44,062 nucleotides of DNA from UBA1926 sp002337215 (GTDB taxonomy: Bacteria; Planctomycetota; Phycisphaerae; Phycisphaerales; UBA1924). The notes beneath the pieces were generated by a model. It had not been told where the DNA came from. It saw only the letters and a program-made list of their open reading frames with translations, and made no database searches. This document shows, piece by piece, positions 24,164-31,719 of the stretch (positions within the stretch are counted from its first letter, which is position 1; each line of letters opens with the position of its first letter). Where the stretch lies: assembly GCA_963973795.1 (NCBI GenBank), contig CAXBAF010000031.1:1-44062 (forward strand). Reading direction: 5' to 3'. A program made the position numbers and the translations under genes.

Positions 24164-25783
24164 GTGGAACAGACGGCGACAGAACTTCTCGAACAGCCCG
24201 TGATCGAAGCGAAGATCGGGCAGGAGGTACCGTGGCCTCCGAGGCAATCGCGCCGGCCTCTCCGGGTCGCGATGCTGCTGAACAACTCGTGCGCGAACGA
24301 CAGCCGGGTGATCAAAGAGGCCGAGGCGCTTGCGCTCTCGGGGCACGAGGTCTGTGTGTTCTGCCGGGCGAACCCTGAGGTCCCCGAAAGCGAGTTCCGG
24401 AACGGGGTGCGGTACAAGAGGATCGTCGTTCGCCGCCCGCCGATCGACCGGATCGTCGGCATCAAGCTCGGGCTCAGCCGGGAGAAAAAGATCCGGCACG
24501 AGAAGCAGCCCAGCTATCTGGGCGTTCGCCTCGTCCGGTCCGGCTGCCTGCTGCTGATGAGCCCGTTCGTCATCGCCCTCGTGATCCACATGCGGTATGC
24601 CCGCCGGAAGTGCGAGAACGGTGAGGTCCCGAACTCGCTCCGTCGCGTCCACGCGGGGCTCCGGGCGATTCGGACGAAGCTGAACCATTTCAAGAAGAAG
24701 TCGGGCTCGCGGAGGCTCGGCCTGAAGGCCAGTCTTCTGCACCGGGCCCGGGTGATCGCCCGCTGGTGTATCAACCTTGTCGATCGGAACGAATCGTCGA
24801 AGCTCCGGCCCTTTCTGAACGTCCTGAAGAACTACTGGGGGTTCAGGCTCGCGATGGAGAACACCGTCGCCCAGTGGGCCCCGGACGTGGTCCACGCGCA
24901 CGATCTCGTCGCGCTCCCGGCGGGCGCTTCGGTGAAGACGAAGACGGGCGCGGCGCTTGTTTACGACGCGCACGAGTTCGCGACGCTCGAGATCGAGAAC
25001 GAGACCTGGCTCGCGAGGCGGTACAAGGTCAAGACCGAGCGGCGTTTCATTGCCAGGATCGACGGCATGGTGACGGTTTCTCGCGGGTTCCGCCGGGTCT
25101 TCGCGGACCTGTACAAGATCGACCCTCCGGTCGTTGTTTACAACACGCCCCCCTACGAGCCCGAAAACAAGGTTCAGCGCGATGTGCGTTCCGATCTCGG
25201 GTTGAGCAAGGACACGCCGCTGGCGGTCTACGTCGGGGGGCTGAACCCCCGCCGCGCCCTCCGACAGGTCGCCGAGACGCTTGTCCACGCACCGGAGTTC
25301 CACATCGCCAAGGTGGGCGGTCGGAACCCGAGATACGAGGCGATGCTTCTCGAGGCAGCCGAGGAATTCGGGGTTATGGATCGCCTGCACCTGCTCGACG
25401 GCGTCGCGCCCGACCAGATCATTCACTACATCCACACCGGGGATCTGTCGCTCATCACCCGCATCAAGTTCTCGTTGCAGCAGGATTTCTCGATGCCCAA
25501 CAAGCTCTTCGAGAGCCTCTTCGGGAAGCTGCCGGTCGTGTGCGGCGAAGTCGCCGAGATCCGGGATTTCCTCAACGAGCACCCGCACGGCGCACTGATG
25601 AACTCGCTGGATCCCAGCGATATCGCGAGAGCGATGCGCGAGGTGTACGAGAAGAGAGACGAGCTCACGCCGACCGATGAGCAGCTCGCTGAGATGCGGA
25701 CCGTCTACGGCTGGCCCGCTCAGGCGGAGAAGCTCGTCAACCTCTACGAATCGCTCCCTGTTCACTCGGAGACCACGAAGTGA
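24164..25783 (+). CDS. GT4-like glycosyltransferase, long form
   Basis: The protein has 539 aa with a GTG start (GGAAGG about eight bases upstream). Recognised segments: RVAMLLNNSCANDSRVIKEAEALA at ~37, a basic insert of ~100 residues (~105-215) between the first and later strands, DVVHAHDLVALPAG, YDAHEFATLE, VTVSRGFRRVF, AVYVGGLNPRRALRQVAE, and NKLFESLFGKLPVVCGEVAEI. This is a GT-B fold enzyme of the GT4 class. The 4-base overlap GTGA with the UDP-GlcNAc 2-epimerase gene links it to that step, so it may use UDP-ManNAc3NAcA as donor (inference). No shorter ATG start would keep the first strand. Confidence 0.82.
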   Translation: MEQTATELLEQPVIEAKIGQEVPWPPRQSRRPLRVAMLLNNSCANDSRVIKEAEALALSGHEVCVFCRANPEVPESEFRNGVRYKRIVVRRPPIDRIVGIKLGLSREKKIRHEKQPSYLGVRLVRSGCLLLMSPFVIALVIHMRYARRKCENGEVPNSLRRVHAGLRAIRTKLNHFKKKSGSRRLGLKASLLHRARVIARWCINLVDRNESSKLRPFLNVLKNYWGFRLAMENTVAQWAPDVVHAHDLVALPAGASVKTKTGAALVYDAHEFATLEIENETWLARRYKVKTERRFIARIDGMVTVSRGFRRVFADLYKIDPPVVVYNTPPYEPENKVQRDVRSDLGLSKDTPLAVYVGGLNPRRALRQVAETLVHAPEFHIAKVGGRNPRYEAMLLEAAEEFGVMDRLHLLDGVAPDQIIHYIHTGDLSLITRIKFSLQQDFSMPNKLFESLFGKLPVVCGEVAEIRDFLNEHPHGALMNSLDPSDIARAMREVYEKRDELTPTDEQLAEMRTVYGWPAQAEKLVNLYESLPVHSETTK

Positions 25784-26859
25784 AAATCATGACGATCATC
25801 GGTGCCCGTCCGCAGTTTGTGAAAGCGGCGATGCTCTCTCGCGCGATCTCAGAGGCGGGTGAAGGGATCGAAGAGATCTCGATCCACACCGGGCAGCACT
25901 ACGACCACGCGATGTCGGGCGTGTTCTTCGATGAACTGAGCATGCCGGAGCCGGCGGAGAACCTCGGGATCTCCGGCGGCACGCATGGGGAGATGACGGG
26001 CCTGATGCTCCCCGCCCTCGAAGGAGTCATGGTTCGGTATGAGCCGACGGTGGTGGTGGTCATCGGGGACACCAACTCAACGATGGCGGGGGCACTGGCT
26101 GCCGCGAAGCTCTGCATCCCGATCGCGCATGTCGAAGCGGGCATGCGGCACTACAAGCGGGATATCCCCGAGGAGATCAACCGGGTTGTGACGGACCACC
26201 TCTCCGATCTGCTCTTCTGCTCTTCGGACCATTCGCGGGAAGCGCTGGCGCGCGAGGGGATCACACGCGGCGTCTCTGTCCCGGGCGATATCAGCTACGA
26301 CCTCTTCAAGATGAGCGACAAGCACCGCTCGGACGACGCGACGCCGGACGGACCGTTCGTTCTCTGCACAATCCACCGTGCCGCGAACACGGATTGCCCG
26401 AAGCGTCTCGAGAGCATCATGCGGGGGATCGCGGCCTGCCCGTTCCCGGTCTTCCTTCCGATGCACCCCAGGACAGCCAAGGCGATGGAACGGTTCGGGC
26501 TCGACCTGCCCGCGAATGTGCTCGCCAACGAGCCCGTGTCCTACCACACCATGCTGGGGCTGCTCGCCGCGTGCGAGTACGTGATCACCGACTCGGGCGG
26601 GCTTCAGAAAGAAGCGTTCTTCGCGAAAAAACGCTGCATCACCCTCAGCGAGGTTTCGCCGTGGCAGGAGCTTCTCGACCTCGACGTCGACCGCCTCGTC
26701 GGCGCGAACACGGACGATCTCGTCGGCGCATACCCGTGGGCGGCCTCGCCGATCGAGACCTCCGCGCAGCCGTACGGCCGGGGCGACGCGGCGACGCGGA
26801 TGGTCAGCGGCATTGTTGAGGCCTTCAGCGACTCACCCGAACCCGTGGGCTTGGCGTGA
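25780..26859 (+). CDS. wbpI: Non-hydrolysing UDP-HexNAc 2-epimerase (WbpI/WecB type)
   Basis: The family inverts C2 of UDP-GlcNAc-type sugars. In the WbpABDEI pathway WbpI converts UDP-GlcNAc3NAcA to UDP-ManNAc3NAcA, the last step; WecB converts UDP-GlcNAc to UDP-ManNAc. The 359-aa protein has IGARPQFVKAAML, SIHTGQHYDHAMS, VVIGDTNSTMAGALAA, HVEAGMRHYKRDIPEEINR, TIHRAANTD and ITDSGGLQKEAFF. GTG 25780 overlaps the stop of the upstream GT4 gene by four bases; the starting MKIMTIIGARPQ matches relatives. HYKRDIPEE is unlike the usual LRSFD..MPEE and fits the WbpI side. The assignment WbpI over WecB rests mainly on the presence of wbpA, B, D and E nearby. Confidence 0.88.
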   Translation: MKIMTIIGARPQFVKAAMLSRAISEAGEGIEEISIHTGQHYDHAMSGVFFDELSMPEPAENLGISGGTHGEMTGLMLPALEGVMVRYEPTVVVVIGDTNSTMAGALAAAKLCIPIAHVEAGMRHYKRDIPEEINRVVTDHLSDLLFCSSDHSREALAREGITRGVSVPGDISYDLFKMSDKHRSDDATPDGPFVLCTIHRAANTDCPKRLESIMRGIAACPFPVFLPMHPRTAKAMERFGLDLPANVLANEPVSYHTMLGLLAACEYVITDSGGLQKEAFFAKKRCITLSEVSPWQELLDLDVDRLVGANTDDLVGAYPWAASPIETSAQPYGRGDAATRMVSGIVEAFSDSPEPVGLA

Positions 26860-26863
26860 CGCC

Positions 26864-27604
26864 CTACCGACCGGGGACCGGTGCCGGTTGCGAGGGACCC
26901 GCGAGCATCGCGGCCTCGTAGCGTTCAAGAATCTCTTCTGTCGGGCCCTCGGCGATGGTCTCGCCGTGCTCGACCCACACGATCCGTGAGCACATTTCGG
27001 TGATGATCTCGTTGCTGTGCGACACGATGACGCACGACAGATCCGAGTTGATCATGCTGCGGAGTTTCTCGCCCGATTTCTTCCGGAACGCGACATCGCC
27101 GACGCCCATGAGCTCGTCGAGCAGCAGGACATCGGCCGGGACGCTGACCGCGATCGAGAACGCGAGTCGTGTCCGCATCCCCGAGGAGTAGGTCCTCAGC
27201 GGGTTGTGGAGCGCCTGCTCGAGTTCGGCGAACTCGGCAATCTCCGGGACCATCGCCTCGATCTCCTTGCGCCTCAGGCCGAGAATCAGGCCGCCCAGGA
27301 TCGCGTTGTCGTACCCGCTCAGGGAGGGGATGAACCCGAGATTCAGCCCCAGAAGGCGGATCGACACGTGGTTCCTGGTCACGATCCCCGAATCGGGCTC
27401 GATGATGCCCGCGATGATCCGCAGCAGGGTGCTCTTGCCGGCGCCGTTGCGCCCGATGATCCCGATGGTCTCTCCGCGCCAGAGATTCAGATTGATGCTC
27501 CGGAGGGCGGGCTTCTCGTGCCGTTCGTTCCGCAGCCTCCGGTTGCGGATCTTGTAGGACATCGCAACATCCTCAAGACTGATGATTGGATTTCCGGACC
27601 GCAT
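26864..27604 (-). CDS. wzt: Polysaccharide ABC transporter ATP-binding protein (Wzt/KpsT type, no C-terminal sugar-binding domain)
   Basis: This is the ATPase that drives export of a lipid-linked glycan. In 246 aa it has Walker A GRNGAGKST (51-59), LGLNLGFIPSLSGYDN, the signature YSSGMRTRL, Walker B VLLLDELMGVGD and the switch VSHSNE. Wzt proteins with a C-terminal carbohydrate-binding domain are ~430 aa; this one stops after the ATPase, like KpsT, TagH or RfbE of O-antigens capped by other means. The permease gene lies 12 bases upstream on the same strand. Its stop is four bases from the stop of the convergent wbpI gene. Confidence 0.92.
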   Translation of the reverse strand: MRSGNPIISLEDVAMSYKIRNRRLRNERHEKPALRSINLNLWRGETIGIIGRNGAGKSTLLRIIAGIIEPDSGIVTRNHVSIRLLGLNLGFIPSLSGYDNAILGGLILGLRRKEIEAMVPEIAEFAELEQALHNPLRTYSSGMRTRLAFSIAVSVPADVLLLDELMGVGDVAFRKKSGEKLRSMINSDLSCVIVSHSNEIITEMCSRIVWVEHGETIAEGPTEEILERYEAAMLAGPSQPAPVPGR

Positions 27605-27616
27605 CGAGAGTTCCTT

Positions 27617-28408
27617 CTAGGCCGCGATGATCCGCGGGTAGAGCCGGTTGTACTTCATGTGGATCACAAAGCCAACGAGTCCGCAGGCGAGCCCGACGGA
27701 AGCGGCGTATATCAGAAGCGGAAAATCTGGCGCTTCGCCCCGCATCATGATCGCTCTGAAGCCGTCGACCAATCCACTGAAGGGGTTCAGGCGGTAGATC
27801 GGAACAAGCTTCTCCGGGAGCCGTTCCTGTGAATAGAACACGCCGGAGACGAACATGAGGACCCGGAACGCGTGAGGCAGAAACTGCTGCGTATCCGGGA
27901 AGAACGGGACGAGCGACGAGAGCAGCGATGCGAGCCCGAGGATCATCACGAGCGTCGCCGCGAACTGGATCGGCAGCAGGAAGTACGCGACCGTCGGGAA
28001 GTAGCCGAGCAGGAAGTAGATCACCATGATCGCGGCGAACCCAAAGACAAAGCGGTAGCCCGCGACGGTCACTTCCTTGAACACGAACACGAGTTTCGGA
28101 ATGTGGACGGTGCGCATCAGCCCGGAATTCGAGTAGATCGCGTTGCTCCCGCCCGTGACCGATTGCTGGATCCAGCGCCAGATGACGAGCCCGAGAAGAA
28201 CGAACGGGACGAACTCATCGTCGGCGGAACGGAACACGACGACCACAAGGAACCAGTAGAGCAGGGCGTTGATCGCGGGATCGGCGAACCACCAGAGCAG
28301 CCCGAGATAGCCCTTCGCCGCTTCCTTTTTCACCGAGAAACGCGCGATATCGAGCGAGAGCATCGCGTAGTTTCGGTTCCTCAGCAATGTACCGATCGTC
28401 TCACGCAA
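27617..28408 (-). CDS. wzm: Polysaccharide ABC-2 transporter permease (Wzm type)
   Basis: Membrane subunit of the exporter; with the ATPase encoded 12 bases downstream it moves the undecaprenyl-linked chain to the periplasm. The 263-aa protein has the usual ABC-2 layout of six transmembrane segments: ALLYWFLVVVVF, FVLLGLVIWRWI, FGFAAIMVIYFLLGYF, IQFAATLVMILGLASLL, then an FLPHAFRVLMFVSGVFYS segment, and GLACGLVGFVIHMKYNRLYP, with LNPFSGLVDGFRAIM before the last. The frame opens at TTG 28408 (AAGGA touches it, too close for a good ribosome site). ATG 28363 is the next choice but would drop 15 residues; the true start is open. It is divergent from the methyltransferase gene. Confidence 0.88.
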   Translation of the reverse strand: MRETIGTLLRNRNYAMLSLDIARFSVKKEAAKGYLGLLWWFADPAINALLYWFLVVVVFRSADDEFVPFVLLGLVIWRWIQQSVTGGSNAIYSNSGLMRTVHIPKLVFVFKEVTVAGYRFVFGFAAIMVIYFLLGYFPTVAYFLLPIQFAATLVMILGLASLLSSLVPFFPDTQQFLPHAFRVLMFVSGVFYSQERLPEKLVPIYRLNPFSGLVDGFRAIMMRGEAPDFPLLIYAASVGLACGLVGFVIHMKYNRLYPRIIAA

Positions 28409-28467
28409 TCCTTGCCCGCTTTCGATCTGAACCTTGGCGGCTACTATAGCGCGGAGGCCGTTTCACG

Positions 28468-29793
28468 ATGAAACCAGACAGCCCGAACATCGCTTATTTC
28501 GGCCGCGACGACCTCTGGAAACGGGAGGGATGCGCCGACTATCAGGAAGCGCAGATCAGCGCGATCCGAGCGATGATCCCGACGAATTCGCGGACGCTGC
28601 TGGATGTCGGGTGCGGCGCAGGGCGGCTCACCAACAGGCTTCCGGACCGACTCGAGATCCACGGGACGGACATCAGCCCGGCCGCGCTCGCGAAGGTCGA
28701 GCACCCCACGACGCTGGCGGCGCTCCCCGACCTTCCGTTCGATGACGACTCGTTCGACGTCGTGCTGTGCACCGATGTCCCCGAGCACCTTCCCGAATCC
28801 ATCTACGAACGCTCGCTGCGCGAACTGCACAGGGTCGCACGGCATCGCGTGTTCATGGGCGTGCCGTTCGCCGAGAACAGCCGGGGGGCAACCTCTCTCT
28901 GCGGCTCGTGCGGCTCGCTCTTCCACATCAACGACCACCGGCGGCGGTACGAGCTCGACGACGCGCTCCGCATGTCGTCGCCCGGCGTGCCCGGCGTCGT
29001 CGTGTTCACGGGACGCAGACGGACCCGGCGGGAGATCGTCGCGCGGACATACCGCTCAGTCGCGGCCGACACGATCGGGTGGGAGCACGCCGTCTGCACC
29101 CGCTGCGCCGCCAACGACTCGATCGAGCACTGTCACCCGGATTCGAAGTCGCACCGCATCAGCCTGCTCTCGGGCGTTGTCGATGATCCCGCGGGCATCC
29201 ACCCCGACTGGAGCGAGATCCTTGTCATCGACGATCTTGTCGAGGGCCTGCAGCAGCCGGCCGACGCCGCGTTGATCAATGTCGATCCCCACCCGGAAAG
29301 ACGGATCCTCGAGCGTCGCGGAGAGGTCTTCGGGATGCCGACCGAGCGAGTGGCCGGCGAGACGGTATGGCTCGAACGAACGCACGAGCAGATCAAGTAC
29401 CGCATGCTCGCACTTGTCGAGGACGAGGGCTGGGTGCCGGTCCCCGTCTGGCTTATCAATGTCGATCGCCTCCTCGGTCCGAACGCCGTCGCCTCGGCCG
29501 ACCGGGAAGCGCTGCTCAACACGGCCTGCATCACCATCGCGAACACGCGTCAGGAAACGCTCGAGCTTCGGAAATCGGTCGGGAAACTCCGCGCTCGGAT
29601 GAACGAACTCACCAAGCAACTCAAAGAAGCCGTTTCGCTGATCAATCCGGAGCCCGAGCAGCCCCCGCAAGCCGAGGCTGCCGAGGTGACTGAAGCGGCT
29701 GAAGCGGCTGTGACCGGCGCGGATCAGGCCGGGTCACCGCCGATGCAGGCAAGCCAGACCGAGCCGGCTCGGGATATAGAAAAAGGCTCCTGA
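28468..29793 (+). CDS. SAM-dependent methyltransferase with C-terminal coiled coil
   Basis: The protein has 441 aa. Residues ~1-190 form a class I methyltransferase: LLDVGCGAGRLTNR (motif I, ~44-57), HGTDISPAAL, LPFDDDSFDVVLCTDVPEHL and an ELHRVA helix. Between ~150 and 220 two Cys pairs (CGSCG and CTRC) could bind zinc. Residues ~230-360 are an unknown domain (ILVIDDLVEGL, VPVPVWLINVDRL). A coiled coil (~365-395, RKSVGKLRARMNELTKQLKEA) and an Ala/Glu/Pro-rich tail follow. GGAGG ten bases upstream supports ATG 28468. It is divergent from the exporter genes with 59 bases between. A role in methylating the glycan is likely; capping its end, as WbdD does, is a hypothesis. Confidence 0.78.
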   Translation: MKPDSPNIAYFGRDDLWKREGCADYQEAQISAIRAMIPTNSRTLLDVGCGAGRLTNRLPDRLEIHGTDISPAALAKVEHPTTLAALPDLPFDDDSFDVVLCTDVPEHLPESIYERSLRELHRVARHRVFMGVPFAENSRGATSLCGSCGSLFHINDHRRRYELDDALRMSSPGVPGVVVFTGRRRTRREIVARTYRSVAADTIGWEHAVCTRCAANDSIEHCHPDSKSHRISLLSGVVDDPAGIHPDWSEILVIDDLVEGLQQPADAALINVDPHPERRILERRGEVFGMPTERVAGETVWLERTHEQIKYRMLALVEDEGWVPVPVWLINVDRLLGPNAVASADREALLNTACITIANTRQETLELRKSVGKLRARMNELTKQLKEAVSLINPEPEQPPQAEAAEVTEAAEAAVTGADQAGSPPMQASQTEPARDIEKGS

Positions 29794-29849
29794 ACTACCG
29801 GCTCTTCGGAGGAGCGACGAGGCACCGCGCCGAGACCGACCGGTGCACG

Positions 29850-30608
29850 TCAAACTTCCGGAGGCGTCCAGGGCGGCGTCCCCTGCGGCTCCAAAAGCGT
29901 GCGGGTCTCTTGCCCGAGCTGGAACATCGCGTCGATGATGCTGCAGCCCGGCTCGAACGGCTCGAGTTTCTGCGGATAGACCGGGTGCTCGAACCGCTGG
30001 TAGGCGATCTCAACACCCCGGCTGGCATAAACCGACTCGTGCCCCTCCATGTACGACCGGGCCCCACGGCCCGCGACGTACAGCCCGCCACCGACCGCCG
30101 CGGTCGCGTCCGAGAGCATCTCGTTGTTCCGACCATCGATCCCGAGATCGGAGATCCGCTCCATCCGGGCGTCGAGACCGAGGTACGAAGCGATGTTCGT
30201 GATGAGTGACAGATTGAAGTGGTCGAGCCGATGCCCGGGCGCGACCGCGAGATAGACCGGCTCAAGAAGCGCGAAGACTTCTTGGAAGAACGGTGATTTC
30301 CCATAGGTCGCCCGGATCGTGTTGAGGTGCTGCCTCACGAACTTTGTCGACGGGATCGTGATCTCGGTGATCAACGCCTCGCTGCCTGGAATCTGGACGG
30401 GGACCGTCATCCAGTTCGTCTTGCCGCCCATCGGCACGCGGACCCGGTTCGTGTAGCTGCCTTTGCTGAACTGGACATTGTCGACGACCAGAAAAATGTC
30501 GGCGTTACGGAGCTTGTAGAAGTACCCCAGCCAGGGAAGGAAATTCGGCTGATGCGCAGCAACAACAACGGTCGAGCCGGGCGCGGCGTTTGCTGAAGGT
30601 GCTTCCAT
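29850..30608 (-). CDS. WbqC-family protein
   Basis: A 252-aa protein with the WbqC-family N-terminal signature HQPNFLPWLGYFYK (from residue 19) followed by ADIFLVVDNVQFSKGSYTNR and WMTVPVQ, and the usual FNLSLITNIASYLG later on. WbqC-like proteins occur in many O-antigen and capsule loci; their chemistry is not settled, and links to amino-sugar or glycine-type decoration have been proposed. It starts at ATG 30608, overlapping the stop of the sulfotransferase gene (TGATG), so both are coupled. A TTG one codon upstream is less likely. Convergent with the methyltransferase gene, 56 bases away. Confidence 0.85.
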   Translation of the reverse strand: MEAPSANAAPGSTVVVAAHQPNFLPWLGYFYKLRNADIFLVVDNVQFSKGSYTNRVRVPMGGKTNWMTVPVQIPGSEALITEITIPSTKFVRQHLNTIRATYGKSPFFQEVFALLEPVYLAVAPGHRLDHFNLSLITNIASYLGLDARMERISDLGIDGRNNEMLSDATAAVGGGLYVAGRGARSYMEGHESVYASRGVEIAYQRFEHPVYPQKLEPFEPGCSIIDAMFQLGQETRTLLEPQGTPPWTPPEV

Positions 30609-31627
30609 CAAAGTGACGGCTCCGTGGATACCCAGGGCTCGTCCCAGTGCTCGAACGCCTTGAGAGCCTCTTCGAGTTCGGCGTCGATCTCGGTGGGCTT
30701 GCCCCCGGTGCCCGCTCGGACATCGGGTACGAATCCGGTCGTTCGGAGTTCCAACCCGGTGCGCGACTCGACCTCGGCCCGGATCTTCTCCATCACCGTC
30801 GCCGGGTCGGAGATGAGTTCCTCATACTCGACGACGACCGCTTTCACGCCGTGCTCGGCGAGCTGCCTGGCGTAGAAACGCCTGAGGCCGAAGACCTGGC
30901 CGGCGATCTGCTCGGCCGGGGAACGCCCCTCGAGTTCTTCGATCTCGGGCGGCTGCATGCTCCACCAAGGCCCGGGATCCCCGTTGTAAGCGATCCGAGC
31001 TCTATAGATCGACCTCGCCTGATGGAGCGGGCGGCGGGATATCAGCACGAACACCGAGCCGGGGATTCGCTCGCTGAACCAACGCATGAAGTACGAGGGG
31101 TAGTACCCCTTGTAGACCACCGGTGCCCCCCCGGCCGCCTCGATCCGCGCGAGCTCCGCGCAGACATCCGCCGCCGCAACACCGCGCTCTTCGAGCACCG
31201 TGAACAGGTTCTCGACGCGATCGAGCCCCAGCAGCCGCATCCAGAAGTAGTGGATCCCGTGGATATCCCAGGGCAGCTCGGACCGGCCGAAGCCGGATCG
31301 GAACGAGAGCCTGTCTCGGCGTTCTCCCATGTCCCCGAACACGATCCGAGACAGCCGGACACCGACCTCGGGAGTCTTCCAGAAGCGCGCCGCGAGGTTG
31401 TCGACCCATGACACATCGAAGGCCTGGCACAGCGCCTGCGCGAGGAACGTCGTCCCGCTCCGAGGGCCCCCGGCAACGAACAGAGAAGGCCCCACCGGGG
31501 CCGATGCCGCGGGGACTTCCACCCGCGCCCCGAGCAGCGCGTCATTCATCGCGTCCAAGAATCGTTCGTCAGTCTGATCCGGAAGGTGTTCCGGCCTGCG
31601 GTGCGTCTTGTCCGAAATTTCCAGCAA
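30608..31627 (-). CDS. Sulfotransferase (PAPS-dependent type)
   Basis: The protein has 339 aa. It has the 5'-phosphosulfate loop VAGGPRSGTTFLAQAL (51-66) and the 3'-phosphate-binding segment VFVLISRRPLHQARSIYRAR near 200, then WSMQPPEIEELEG and VVVEYEELISDPATVMEKI, as in the Sulfotransfer family. It should move sulfate from PAPS to a hydroxyl or amine, here probably on the exported glycan or its precursor. The frame opens at TTG 31627, with GGAG about ten bases upstream; ATG 31549 (MNDALLGARVEV) is an alternative that keeps both motifs. It is coupled to the WbqC gene downstream and divergent from asnB. Confidence 0.87.
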   Translation of the reverse strand: MLEISDKTHRRPEHLPDQTDERFLDAMNDALLGARVEVPAASAPVGPSLFVAGGPRSGTTFLAQALCQAFDVSWVDNLAARFWKTPEVGVRLSRIVFGDMGERRDRLSFRSGFGRSELPWDIHGIHYFWMRLLGLDRVENLFTVLEERGVAAADVCAELARIEAAGGAPVVYKGYYPSYFMRWFSERIPGSVFVLISRRPLHQARSIYRARIAYNGDPGPWWSMQPPEIEELEGRSPAEQIAGQVFGLRRFYARQLAEHGVKAVVVEYEELISDPATVMEKIRAEVESRTGLELRTTGFVPDVRAGTGGKPTEIDAELEEALKAFEHWDEPWVSTEPSL

Positions 31628-31719
31628 GATCAGTTGCTCCGGGGGAATTGCTCTAGACTATTCGAACGAGCGCATTCTAGCCGGCAACGTCGTCGGCTCA
31701 TGAAACCGGAGCCGATCAC

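Noticed and set aside
29822..29846. GCACCG/CGGTGC inverted repeat between convergent genes as a shared terminator
   Set aside because: The six-pair stem has a 13-base loop and no T-run.
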